Assembly (NCBI GenBank): GCA_035555315.1
Contig: DATMGU010000126.1
Span: forward strand, 1 to 64,000
Length of the DNA stretch: 64,000 nucleotides
DNA from: DATMGU01 sp035555315
GTDB taxonomy: Bacteria; Pseudomonadota; Alphaproteobacteria; ATCC43930; CGMCC-115725
Direction: 5' to 3'
Below are positions 33,319 through 41,597 of this stretch, one piece after another. The translations under genes were made by a program, and so were the position numbers. How positions within the stretch are numbered: the stretch's first letter is position 1; the number at the start of each line of letters is the position of its first letter. Under the pieces are notes generated by a model, which saw only the letters and a program-made list of their open reading frames with translations, was not told the DNA's origin and ran no database searches.

Positions 33319-35405
33319 CAGCGGCCCTCCCGGCGCCAGGCCAACAGCAAGGCGCCCAGCGCCACCAACAGGGCCACCCAGCCGGGCAGCAGCGGCACCT
33401 CTTTGACGCCGGTCACCGTGTAATCGCCATTCGCCCGAAAGCCGATCCAGCCACGCCCGGCGGCATCGCGATCCGGCCGCACGCGACGCGCATCCGGCAA
33501 GGTACCTTCGCCTGCCCAGACGATACCACCGCCGGTCGCCTTGACCAGCGGCGCCAGCTTCTCGTCGGTAGTCCGGACATCCGACAGCTCCAACGGGTTC
33601 AGCGCCCCCGCGGCGGCGAGTGCCGTGCGCGTGCCGTCGGTGATCCGATAGAGCCCGCTATCGGTGACCGGCACGACCGCGACCTCGCGCCCGCCGCCGG
33701 CCTCGGCGAGCGGCACGGTCTCGGTCCGCCCGTTCGGCCGGGTCAGCTGGACCGGCGGGCCGCCAGCCTGCAGCGAATGTCGGGTGATCGTCAGCCGATC
33801 GCCATCAACCGAACCGCGCAGGTCGTTTTCCTCGAGATCCGGCTCCTTCATCAGCCAATAGACCAGCCGGCGCAGCAGCTCAGCCTGCGGGCCGCCGCCC
33901 TCGAAACCACGCGTCCACAACCACATCTCATCGGACAGCAGCTGGGCGACCCGGCCCTCGCCGACCCGGTCGAGCACCAGGAGCGGCGCCCCGTTATAGC
34001 CGCTCATCACGGTGTTGCCCTTATGCGGATCCGCCTCGACCGTGCGGAACCAGCGGCCCCAGCTCGGCTCGGCCGTGGGATCAGCCGTCCCGCCGGGCAG
34101 GTCGGCGGTGACCGGATGCCGGTCGCCCAGCGCGGTCACCTTGGGCTTGAACGGCGCCTCGAACACTTGGCCGGTCGGCTCCGCCGGCAGCACGCTGCCG
34201 AGCGGTGTGCGGTACAGCGTCATCGCCGTGCCGAAGCTCGGGCCGGCGGCCTCCAGCAGAGCGCCGCCCTTACGCACGAAACGGGCGATATTGTCGAAAT
34301 AGGTCTGCGGCAGCACACCGCGCCGGTTGTAGCGGTCGAAGATGATGAGGTCGAACTCGTCGAGCTTCACATCGAACAACTCGCGGATCGGAAAGGCGAT
34401 CAGCGACAATTCGCGGATCGGCGTACCGTCCTGTTTCTCCGGCGGCCGCAGAATGGTGAAGTGCACCAGATCGACCGACGGATCGGCCTTCAGAATGTTG
34501 CGCCAGGTCCGCTCGCCGGCATGCGGCTCGCCGGAGACCAGCAGCACTTTGAGCCGGTCGCGCACGCCGTTGACGACGATCGCCGCCCGCTTGTTGTCCG
34601 GCGTCAGGACATAGGGACCCGGCTCGACCGACATCTCGAACACGGTGGGGCCGCCATGATCGAGCGTCACCGGCACATGGGTATCCTGACCGATCGGCAC
34701 GTCGATCACCCGCGGCTCGCCGCCATCGCGCCGGATCGTCACCTTGGCGGTACCGGCCGGCCCCTTATGATCGCCGCCCAGATCCTCGACCTTCAGGGTG
34801 AGGTCCAGCTCCTTGCCGACGATGCCGAAAGACGGCGCCTGCTCGATCAACAGGCGACGATCCCGCTCGCCATGCTTGCCGCTCAACACGACATGCAGCG
34901 GCGCGGTGATGCCCAGCTGCTCCGCCGTCGGCGTGTCATGTACCTGGCCATCGGTGACCAGCGCCACGCCGGCCAACCGCTGCGGCGGGATCTCGGCGAG
35001 CGCGCGGCCGAGCGGGCCGAACAGCTCGGTACCCCGGTCGTCGATGGCGCCGGGCGGCTGAGCACCGGCATCGATCACCCGGACATCGAGATCGGCATAG
35101 GCCCCGAGTTGATCGGTCAACCGCTTGACGGCCGCCGCCGTCACCGCTTGCCGGTCGCCGACGTGCTGGCTGAGCGACGTATCCGCGACGATCACCGCCA
35201 CGTCCTTTTGCGGTTGCCGCTGTTCCTCGACCAGCGACGGATCGGCGATCGCCACCAGCACGATCGCCATGGCGAGGCCGCGCCACCAGACGCCCCTGGC
35301 CCGGCGCCATAACCCGAACGCCAGGATGACCAGTGCCAGGCCGCCAATTCCGGCGATCGCCCACCAAGGCAGCAGCGGTGCCGTCGCGATCGATAGACCG
35401 TTCAT
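33318..35405 (-). CDS. Membrane protein with VWA-like and GATase-like domains
   Basis: 695 residues. Two N-terminal membrane helices (about 14-32 and 42-56), then a VWA-like segment with an intact MIDAS motif, DTSLS at 75-79, and a later VTDGQ. A middle beta-rich region and a class-I glutamine-amidotransferase-like fold without catalytic Cys follow (LKVLLVSGEPHAGERTW, LIIFDRYNRRGVLPQ, VRKGGALLEAAGP). One C-terminal helix ends it (LLPGWVALLVALGALLLAW). Most of the chain should be periplasmic. Such proteins follow MoxR/DUF58/BatA genes in alphaproteobacteria and have no assigned function. ATG 35405 overlaps the upstream stop (ATGA). Confidence 0.8.
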   Translation of the reverse strand: MNGLSIATAPLLPWWAIAGIGGLALVILAFGLWRRARGVWWRGLAMAIVLVAIADPSLVEEQRQPQKDVAVIVADTSLSQHVGDRQAVTAAAVKRLTDQLGAYADLDVRVIDAGAQPPGAIDDRGTELFGPLGRALAEIPPQRLAGVALVTDGQVHDTPTAEQLGITAPLHVVLSGKHGERDRRLLIEQAPSFGIVGKELDLTLKVEDLGGDHKGPAGTAKVTIRRDGGEPRVIDVPIGQDTHVPVTLDHGGPTVFEMSVEPGPYVLTPDNKRAAIVVNGVRDRLKVLLVSGEPHAGERTWRNILKADPSVDLVHFTILRPPEKQDGTPIRELSLIAFPIRELFDVKLDEFDLIIFDRYNRRGVLPQTYFDNIARFVRKGGALLEAAGPSFGTAMTLYRTPLGSVLPAEPTGQVFEAPFKPKVTALGDRHPVTADLPGGTADPTAEPSWGRWFRTVEADPHKGNTVMSGYNGAPLLVLDRVGEGRVAQLLSDEMWLWTRGFEGGGPQAELLRRLVYWLMKEPDLEENDLRGSVDGDRLTITRHSLQAGGPPVQLTRPNGRTETVPLAEAGGGREVAVVPVTDSGLYRITDGTRTALAAAGALNPLELSDVRTTDEKLAPLVKATGGGIVWAGEGTLPDARRVRPDRDAAGRGWIGFRANGDYTVTGVKEVPLLPGWVALLVALGALLLAWRREGR

Positions 35406-38233
35406 TGGCCGAGCCGCTCGAGAATCGCCGGGACGTGCACCTGGTCTGCCTTGTAGTTGCCGGTGAGCGCATACATCACGACATTGACCCCGAAGCGATA
35501 GGCTTGCTCGCGCTGCGGCTCGCCGCCGGGGATCACCGGCAAGGTCGGCCGGCCCTGAGCGTCGACCGCCCAGGCGCCCGCCCAATCATTCGAGCCCATG
35601 ATGACGGTCGACACGCCGTCATTGACCCGATCCTGCGTCGGTTCGACCCAGACCGTGCCACCGACCCAGCGGCCCGGAAAATCCTGCATCAGGTAAAAGG
35701 ATTTGGTCAGCACATGCTCCGGCGGGACCGGCACCAGCGGCGGGATCTTCAAGCCGGCGAACAAACCCGCCATCCGCTGCGCCGAGGCGTCGGCGGAGCC
35801 GAAGCCGCCCGGTGTGGCCTCCGCCTGGTCGCGCGTATCGAACAGGATGGTGCCCCCACTGCCGAGATACCGATTCACCCGGTCGACCGCCGTGGGCGAC
35901 AGCGGCGAAGCTCCGGGAACGACTGGCCAATACAACAACGGAAAGAAGATCAGCTCGTCATGTTCGACATCGACCTCCATCGGATCGCCGGTATCGATGG
36001 CGGTGCGCCGGCTGAGCACGCCGCCGAGGCCGAGCAGACCGGCACGACTCGTCTCGTCGATATCGGGCAGGCCGGTACGCACATAGGCGAGCCGCGTCTC
36101 GCCGGTCGCCTCCAGCGCGAAGCGATCCACATCCGACAGGTTCGCCGTGCCGAGCGCCTGCACTTGTTTCGGCACAGGGGCTTGAGAGAGCATTGGGGCT
36201 TGAGAGAGCGCTTGCGCATGGGCGACGGTGCCGCCGGCGAGCAGCAGCAGAGCGGCGCCAAGCGCGGCACGCGTCGCCGTCCGAGTGTCCCGCCGGGGTA
36301 GCAGCCCGCTCAGCGCATAGGCGATCAGGATATCGAGGATCCCCAGCAGGGCGGCTCCACCGAGCAGGCTCGGCCGCAGATCGACCTCCGGCGCGCGCTG
36401 ATAGGCGAGCCGGCCGACGGAAGGCGGCAGCGCGCCGATCGGCTCCAGCCGCTTCAGCGAGGGGCCGAGATTGAGCGCGCGATGCACCTCCTCGGTGCCG
36501 TAAAAGCCGGGGGGATGAGTCGGATCGGCCACCGCCGTGGCCCAGCCGCCCGCCGGTACCGGCTGCACCGTGGCCGGCGGCGTACCCAGTCGGCCGAACC
36601 CATCCATCACTTGGAACGCCGGCAAGGCCTGATCGCCGGCGCCGCCGACGCCTTGGCCCAGCTGGACGACCCGGCGCAGCATGTCGACGAACAACCCGCT
36701 GAGCGGCAGGTTGGTCCATGCCGTGTTGGCCGTGGTGTGGATCAGGATCAGCCAGCCCTTGCCGCGATGTTCGGCGGTGACCAGCGGCGTACCGTCGGTC
36801 AACCGCGCCCAGGTCTTGCCGGCGAGGTCGATCGACGGTTCGGCCAGCACCTGGCGATCGACCGTGACATCGGAGGGAATGGCGAGGCCGGCGAACGGAG
36901 AATCCTGCGCGAAGGGGGCCAGCCGCGCCGGCTGCTCCCAGGACAAGGCGCCGCCGATCGTCCGGTCGCCCCGCCGCAGGGTCACCGGCATCAGATCGTC
37001 GCTCGCCGCCGCGAGGCGCGGCCCGGCGAAGCGCAGCACCACGCCGCCGCTCTCCAGCCACGACACGATCGCCGCGTGATCCGCCGCCGGCCCCGGATCG
37101 CCATCGGTCAATACCAGCAGGCTCAAGGACCGCTTGATCAGTTCGGCGGGCGTGCCGCGCCGCACTTCGGCGAACGGCTGCAATGCCCGATCGACATAGT
37201 AGAAATCGCTGAGCAACGGCTGGGCGGCGTCGGCCGGGACGCTGGATGCCAAGCCGACCGGCCGGCGGCGCGATTGCTCGTCGATCAGCAGGCTGGCGGC
37301 GGCCGAGGTCTCGCCCTCGATGTCGACCCGGCCAACGCGGTTACGCAATTCGGTCGGCAGTTTGATCGCGACATCGACCATACGCCGATCGGCGGCAAAG
37401 GAGGCGGTCTCGCGGCCGATCAGCCGACCGTCATCGCCGCTCGCCCGCACGATGAAAGGCGCCGTGGCACCGGTCGCGGCGCGGCGCACGGTGACCGTGA
37501 GATCACCCGCCTCGGGAGGACCCGGCAGCACCGCATGGGCGAGCGCCTCGCCCGAAGCGCCGTTGGCCCCATCGCCGTAATAAGTCAGGCTGCCGAATGC
37601 CCGCAGCCGATCGGCGAAAGCCGCGGCCGCGCCGTCATCGATGCCGTCGGCGAGCCACAGCACCGCCGCCCCGTCGAGCGACATGCCAGCCGCTTTCAGC
37701 CCATCGAGCCGCTGCGCCGCGCCCGCCCGGTCGACCGGCCAGGGTTTGGGCTGCAAGGTTTGCAGCACCGCCTTCGCATCCGAGGCGCGCAACAGATCGG
37801 GTGGCGCCACGGCCGCCGGCGTGGGGGCCGTCGGCAGGACGAGGACGCGGCGCCCCTCCCGCTCGGCCCGATCGGTCAATTCGGCGAACAGCGCCTGCCG
37901 GTCGGTCCAATGGGGTGCCGAGGCCCAGCCGTCATCGACCACCAGCACCAGCGGGCCGGTGCCCGGCAGATGCTGGCTGGGGTTCAACAAGGGATGGGCC
38001 AGCGCCAGGATCAGCAGGGCCGCCAGCACCATGCGCAGCAGGATGAGCCATAGCGGCGTCTTGGCCGGGGTCTCCTCACGCGGGACCAGGCCAAACAGCA
38101 GGCTGATCGCCGGAAAGCGCACCAGCTTCGGCGCCGGCGGCGTCACCCGCAGCAACCACCACAACGCCGGCAGCACGACGAGGCCGGCGAGCAGCCAAGG
38201 TGTGGTGAAGGCGAGGGAGCCGAGCGCCAGCAT
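35402..38233 (-). CDS. BatA-like N-terminal / DUF4159 C-terminal membrane protein
   Basis: 943 residues. An N-terminal BatA-type double helix (FTTPWLLAGLVVLPALWWLLR and LILLRMVLAALLILALAHPLL). A degenerate VWA-like domain follows in which the MIDAS reads DDGWAS (100-105), lacking the first Ser. Then come a GATase-like region, a second membrane anchor near residues 640-660, a short repeat LSQAPM/LSQAPV, and DUF4159 (about 695-943) with FFPLLYWPVVPG and GGTILFDTRDQ. Unusually long for one subunit of a MoxR system. Starts 3 bp after the DUF58 stop. Function unknown; an envelope assembly or surveillance factor is inferred. Confidence 0.85.
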   Translation of the reverse strand: MLALGSLAFTTPWLLAGLVVLPALWWLLRVTPPAPKLVRFPAISLLFGLVPREETPAKTPLWLILLRMVLAALLILALAHPLLNPSQHLPGTGPLVLVVDDGWASAPHWTDRQALFAELTDRAEREGRRVLVLPTAPTPAAVAPPDLLRASDAKAVLQTLQPKPWPVDRAGAAQRLDGLKAAGMSLDGAAVLWLADGIDDGAAAAFADRLRAFGSLTYYGDGANGASGEALAHAVLPGPPEAGDLTVTVRRAATGATAPFIVRASGDDGRLIGRETASFAADRRMVDVAIKLPTELRNRVGRVDIEGETSAAASLLIDEQSRRRPVGLASSVPADAAQPLLSDFYYVDRALQPFAEVRRGTPAELIKRSLSLLVLTDGDPGPAADHAAIVSWLESGGVVLRFAGPRLAAASDDLMPVTLRRGDRTIGGALSWEQPARLAPFAQDSPFAGLAIPSDVTVDRQVLAEPSIDLAGKTWARLTDGTPLVTAEHRGKGWLILIHTTANTAWTNLPLSGLFVDMLRRVVQLGQGVGGAGDQALPAFQVMDGFGRLGTPPATVQPVPAGGWATAVADPTHPPGFYGTEEVHRALNLGPSLKRLEPIGALPPSVGRLAYQRAPEVDLRPSLLGGAALLGILDILIAYALSGLLPRRDTRTATRAALGAALLLLAGGTVAHAQALSQAPMLSQAPVPKQVQALGTANLSDVDRFALEATGETRLAYVRTGLPDIDETSRAGLLGLGGVLSRRTAIDTGDPMEVDVEHDELIFFPLLYWPVVPGASPLSPTAVDRVNRYLGSGGTILFDTRDQAEATPGGFGSADASAQRMAGLFAGLKIPPLVPVPPEHVLTKSFYLMQDFPGRWVGGTVWVEPTQDRVNDGVSTVIMGSNDWAGAWAVDAQGRPTLPVIPGGEPQREQAYRFGVNVVMYALTGNYKADQVHVPAILERLGQ
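36177..36209. repeat. 15-bp direct repeat within DUF4159 gene
   Basis: GGGGCTTGAGAGAGC occurs at 36177-36191 and 36195-36209, an 18-base period, giving the in-frame peptide repeat LSQAPM-LSQAPV just after a membrane segment. A copy-number change would keep the frame. Confidence 0.85.
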
Positions 38234-38236
38234 CGT

Positions 38237-39184
38237 CTAGTGACCCGTCTGCGGGATTTGGGACGCTATGAGCGGCCGCGCGGACGGTCCCGGATCGCCG
38301 GACAGCACGGCATGGAGCGCCAGGAGTGCTGTGTGCGGCGCCCGATCGGTGCGATGGGTGGCGAAGCTCCACCCGCTGGTCCGGGCCAGGGCCGCCAAGC
38401 CGTCGCGATGGGCGGCCAACCGGTCGATATAGGCGGTGCGCAGCGTCTCGACACGGCTGACCAGCATCGACGGCTCGTCCTCCAACCCCTCGAACCGGAC
38501 GCGACCATCGAACGGCAGCGTCTCCTCGGCGGGATCCAGCACCTGCAGCAAGTGACCGCGCACGCCGGACGCGGCGAAGCCGGCGACCACCGCGCGGATT
38601 TCGTCGAGCGGCGAGAGGAAATCGCCGATCAGCACCAGACCGGCATGCCGGGGCAACGGCGTCACCGTGGGCAGGCCGCTCGCCCCATGACCTTTCGTCT
38701 CCGCCGCCTGGCGAAGCAACAAGAGGCCAATCCGGTTCAGCACCGCCCGTCCGGATGCCGGCGGCAAGCCGGCTCCCAACAGAGCCGACCGCTCGCCGCC
38801 ACGCACCAGCAGCGCCACCAGGGCAAGCAGCAGTAGGACCGCGCGATCGCGTTTGGTCGGCAACTGCCGCGTCGAGCGATAGGCCATCGAGGCGGATCGA
38901 TCGTGCCACAGCCAGACGCTCTGGGCGGCTTCCCACTCGGTCTCGCGCACGAAGGCCCGGTCGGATTTGGCGGTTTCCCGCCAGTCGATCCGGCTGACCG
39001 GATCACCGGGAGCATAGGGCCGGAACTGCCAGAAACTATCGCCCTGTCCCACCCTGCGGCGACCATGGACGCCCTGGGCGACCGTGCTGGCGACCCGGTC
39101 GGCGGCGATCAGCAGGGCCGGTAGGCCGCCGGCCAGTTCCTCGGCTTGATGCCGGATCGCCGGATCGATCGCCATACCGCTCAT
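38237..39184 (-). CDS. DUF58 domain protein (VWA-like MoxR partner)
   Basis: 315 residues without membrane segments. DUF58 core RRVGQGDSFWQFRPYAPGDPVSRIDWRETAKSDRAFVRETEWE, then a VWA-type fold with intact MIDAS DRSAS (95-99). MoxR ATPases are known to be paired with DUF58 proteins, thought to bind or deliver substrates. 10 bp downstream of moxR and 3 bp upstream of the BatA/DUF4159 gene. Confidence 0.92.
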   Translation of the reverse strand: MSGMAIDPAIRHQAEELAGGLPALLIAADRVASTVAQGVHGRRRVGQGDSFWQFRPYAPGDPVSRIDWRETAKSDRAFVRETEWEAAQSVWLWHDRSASMAYRSTRQLPTKRDRAVLLLLALVALLVRGGERSALLGAGLPPASGRAVLNRIGLLLLRQAAETKGHGASGLPTVTPLPRHAGLVLIGDFLSPLDEIRAVVAGFAASGVRGHLLQVLDPAEETLPFDGRVRFEGLEDEPSMLVSRVETLRTAYIDRLAAHRDGLAALARTSGWSFATHRTDRAPHTALLALHAVLSGDPGPSARPLIASQIPQTGH

Positions 39185-39194
39185 CCGACCTGGC

Positions 39195-40211
39195 CTAACG
39201 TAACGGTTCGGTCAGCCGGTCGACGATCCGGTCGATGGTGATGCCATCCGCGCGCGCGGCGAAGCTGAGCGCCATGCGATGCCGCAGCACCGGACCCGCC
39301 AGCGCCACCACATCATCGATCGACGGGCTCAAGCGGCCGTCGAGCACGGCGCGCGCGCGGCTGGCCAGCATCAGCGCCTGGCTGGCGCGCGGCCCCGGGC
39401 CCCAGGCGACGTGCCGGCGCACCTCGTCCACCGGGCTGTCCGCCGGTCGGCCGGAGCGGACCAGGGACAAGATCGCGTCGACCACGGTTTCGCCGACCGG
39501 AATGCGCCGCACCAGCCGCTGGGCGGCACTAAGCTCGGTCGCGGTCAGCGTTTCGATCGCCGGCTCCTCGCTGGCGCCGGTGGTCGCGACCAGCATGCGG
39601 CGTTCGGACTCCAGATCCGGATAGGTCACCTCGATCTGGATCAGAAAGCGGTCGAGCTGCGCCTCCGGCAGCGGATACGTCCCCTCCTGCTCCAGCGGGT
39701 TCTGGGTCGCCAGCACGTGAAAGGGTCGCGGCAACGGATGGTATTGACCGGCGATCGAGACGCGGCCTTCCTGCATCGCCTGCAACAGAGCGGATTGGGT
39801 CCGCGGGCTGGCGCGGTTGATCTCGTCGGCCATCAGCAATTGGCAGAACACCGGACCGGGCAGGAACCGGAACGCGCGGCGCCCGCTCTCGCCCTCCTCC
39901 AACACCTCCGACCCCAGAATGTCGGCGGGCATCAGATCGGGCGTGCATTGGATGCGCTTGTCCTCGAGGCCGAGGATGGTGCCCAAGGTCTCGACCAGCC
40001 TTGTCTTGGCGAGACCGGGAACCCCGACCAGCAGCGTATGGCCACCCGATAGGAGCGTGATCAGCGCTTGATCGACAGCGTCCCGCTGGCCGAAGATGAC
40101 CCGGCCGATACGCTCACGCACCAAGGCTAGGCGGGCGCCCAGCGCCTCCACATCGGCGACGATGTGTGTCGGGTCATCGAGCGGCTGGGCAATTGGATCG
40201 GGCTTGGTCAC
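39195..40211 (-). CDS. MoxR-family AAA+ ATPase
   Basis: 338 residues. Walker A GVPGLAKT (63-70), Walker B LLMADE (125-130) followed by INRASPRTQSALLQAMQE, sensor NPLEQEGTYPLPEAQLDRF and the C-terminal lid. MoxR proteins are chaperone-like hexamers that activate or mature partner complexes. First gene of the leftward seven-gene run; GTG 40211 with GGGGAG about 11 bases upstream. Divergent from the DUF1285 gene across 181 bp. Confidence 0.94.
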   Translation of the reverse strand: MTKPDPIAQPLDDPTHIVADVEALGARLALVRERIGRVIFGQRDAVDQALITLLSGGHTLLVGVPGLAKTRLVETLGTILGLEDKRIQCTPDLMPADILGSEVLEEGESGRRAFRFLPGPVFCQLLMADEINRASPRTQSALLQAMQEGRVSIAGQYHPLPRPFHVLATQNPLEQEGTYPLPEAQLDRFLIQIEVTYPDLESERRMLVATTGASEEPAIETLTATELSAAQRLVRRIPVGETVVDAILSLVRSGRPADSPVDEVRRHVAWGPGPRASQALMLASRARAVLDGRLSPSIDDVVALAGPVLRHRMALSFAARADGITIDRIVDRLTEPLR

Positions 40212-40392
40212 TTCTGTCGGCTCCCCAGGAAGACGGTCAGCTGCGGGCGACCGATCGGACGCTGGCGCAAGGTGGTAAAGGTGCTCGCATGATCAGGGCG
40301 AAACCGTGGCGATGTGGCATCGCACATTCAAGGCACCCACATGCCCAAGCAACCCTATGCAGCGTGGCATGTGCCAGCCGGGAGGGCAATCG

Positions 40393-40917
40393 ATGACCAA
40401 GACGGACACGACACCAGCTTTCCCCGAGCTTGATTGCGGCGATTTCGGGCTGCGCATCGATCGGGAAGGCATCTGGAGCTATCACGGCTCGCCAATCACG
40501 AGGCAACCCTTGGTGCGACTGTTCGCCTCGGTGCTGCAACGGGATGCCGCCGGGGATTTCTGGCTGGTGACGCCGGTCGAGCGGGGTCGGATCCAAGTCG
40601 ATGATGCCCCCTTTATCGCTGTCGAGTTGACGGTCGATGGCAATGGCGCAAATCAGATCCTGACGCTGCGGACCAATCTTGATGATAGGGTCGCGATCGG
40701 CGAAAACCACCCCCTTCGCGTCGAGACCGATCCTGCAAGCGGTACGCCACGACCTTACGCCCTGGTGCGCGGCGGCCTTGAAGCGAGGCTCAGCAGGTCG
40801 GTATTCTATGAATTGGTCGAACTCGGCCAGGAAGCGACGATCGATGGCGCCGCCCTGTTCGGCGTTTGGAGCAACGGAAAATTCTTTCCCCTCGGCAGCT
40901 TGACGGAACCGGCTTGA
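40393..40917 (+). CDS. DUF1285 domain protein
   Basis: 174 residues, soluble. The family opening CGDFGLRIDREGIWSYHGSPITRQPLVRLFASVLQRDAAGDFWLVTPVERGRIQVDDAPF is clear. A structure is known for the family but no function. ATG 40393 has GGGAGG 8 bases upstream; longer frames lack a ribosome site. Its stop overlaps the presumed TTG start of nudL. DUF1285, nudL and cca probably form one operon, conserved opposite moxR in related genomes as I recall it. Confidence 0.88.
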   Translation: MTKTDTTPAFPELDCGDFGLRIDREGIWSYHGSPITRQPLVRLFASVLQRDAAGDFWLVTPVERGRIQVDDAPFIAVELTVDGNGANQILTLRTNLDDRVAIGENHPLRVETDPASGTPRPYALVRGGLEARLSRSVFYELVELGQEATIDGAALFGVWSNGKFFPLGSLTEPA

Positions 40918-41597
40918 CACGGGATTTCGTCGTCCAGCGATTGCGGGCGCACCCGGTCGACGGACCCGCGCGCCGCCAGGGATCCCTGCGCGCCGAGCTG
41001 AAAGACACGACCGCGCTCAGCGACCTTTCCGGAATGGCCGAAACGGCGGAACAGCAGTTGAGCGGCGATCATGTCCTCAACCCCGGCACGTTTCCGGCCA
41101 AGGTGCTGACGCAAGCCGCGGTGCTGGTGCCGATCATCGACCGACCGGACGGCCTCACCATCCTGCTGACCCAGCGGACGGCGCATCTTACCGACCATGC
41201 CGGCCAGATCAGCTTTCCCGGCGGCCGCGTGGAGGCGGAAGACCGGGATGCCACGGCGACCGCGCTGCGCGAGACGGCCGAGGAAATCGGCCTACCGGCG
41301 GACCGGGTCGAGGTGCTGGGCCGGCTGGACACCTATGTCACCGGCACCGGTTACGAGGTCGTACCGATCGTCGGCCTGGTTCGGCCGCCGTTTCCGCTCG
41401 TGCCCGACCCGTTCGAGGTCGCCGAGGTGTTCGAGGTGCCGCTGGCCTTCATCGTCGATCCGGCGAACCATCAGCGCCACTCGTCCAACCTCAAGGGCCG
41501 CCCCCGGCAATTCTTCGTGCTGCCTTACGAGGACCGCTACATCTGGGGTGCCACCGCCGGCATGCTGGTCAATCTGGCCGGCCTGCTGCGGCCGTGA
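40914..41597 (+). CDS. NUDIX hydrolase, probable coenzyme A pyrophosphatase (NudL type)
   Basis: 227 residues. The Nudix box GGRVEAEDRDATATALRETAEEIGL is complete, preceded by the NudL-type LLTQRTAHLTDHAGQISFPGG, the UPF0035 signature of CoA pyrophosphatases that release 4'-phosphopantetheine from CoA. I start at TTG 40914, overlapping the DUF1285 stop (TTGA); an earlier in-frame ATG lies at 40866 inside that gene. It overlaps cca by GTGA. Confidence 0.9.
   Translation: MTRDFVVQRLRAHPVDGPARRQGSLRAELKDTTALSDLSGMAETAEQQLSGDHVLNPGTFPAKVLTQAAVLVPIIDRPDGLTILLTQRTAHLTDHAGQISFPGGRVEAEDRDATATALRETAEEIGLPADRVEVLGRLDTYVTGTGYEVVPIVGLVRPPFPLVPDPFEVAEVFEVPLAFIVDPANHQRHSSNLKGRPRQFFVLPYEDRYIWGATAGMLVNLAGLLRP

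Noticed and set aside
33777..38053. Two + strand frames over 500 codons
   Set aside because: Antisense of the two VWA-like membrane proteins.
40338..40373. CACATGCC/GGCATGTG dyad before the DUF1285 gene
   Set aside because: 8-bp arms with a 20-base loop and no regulator nearby; could be chance at this base composition.
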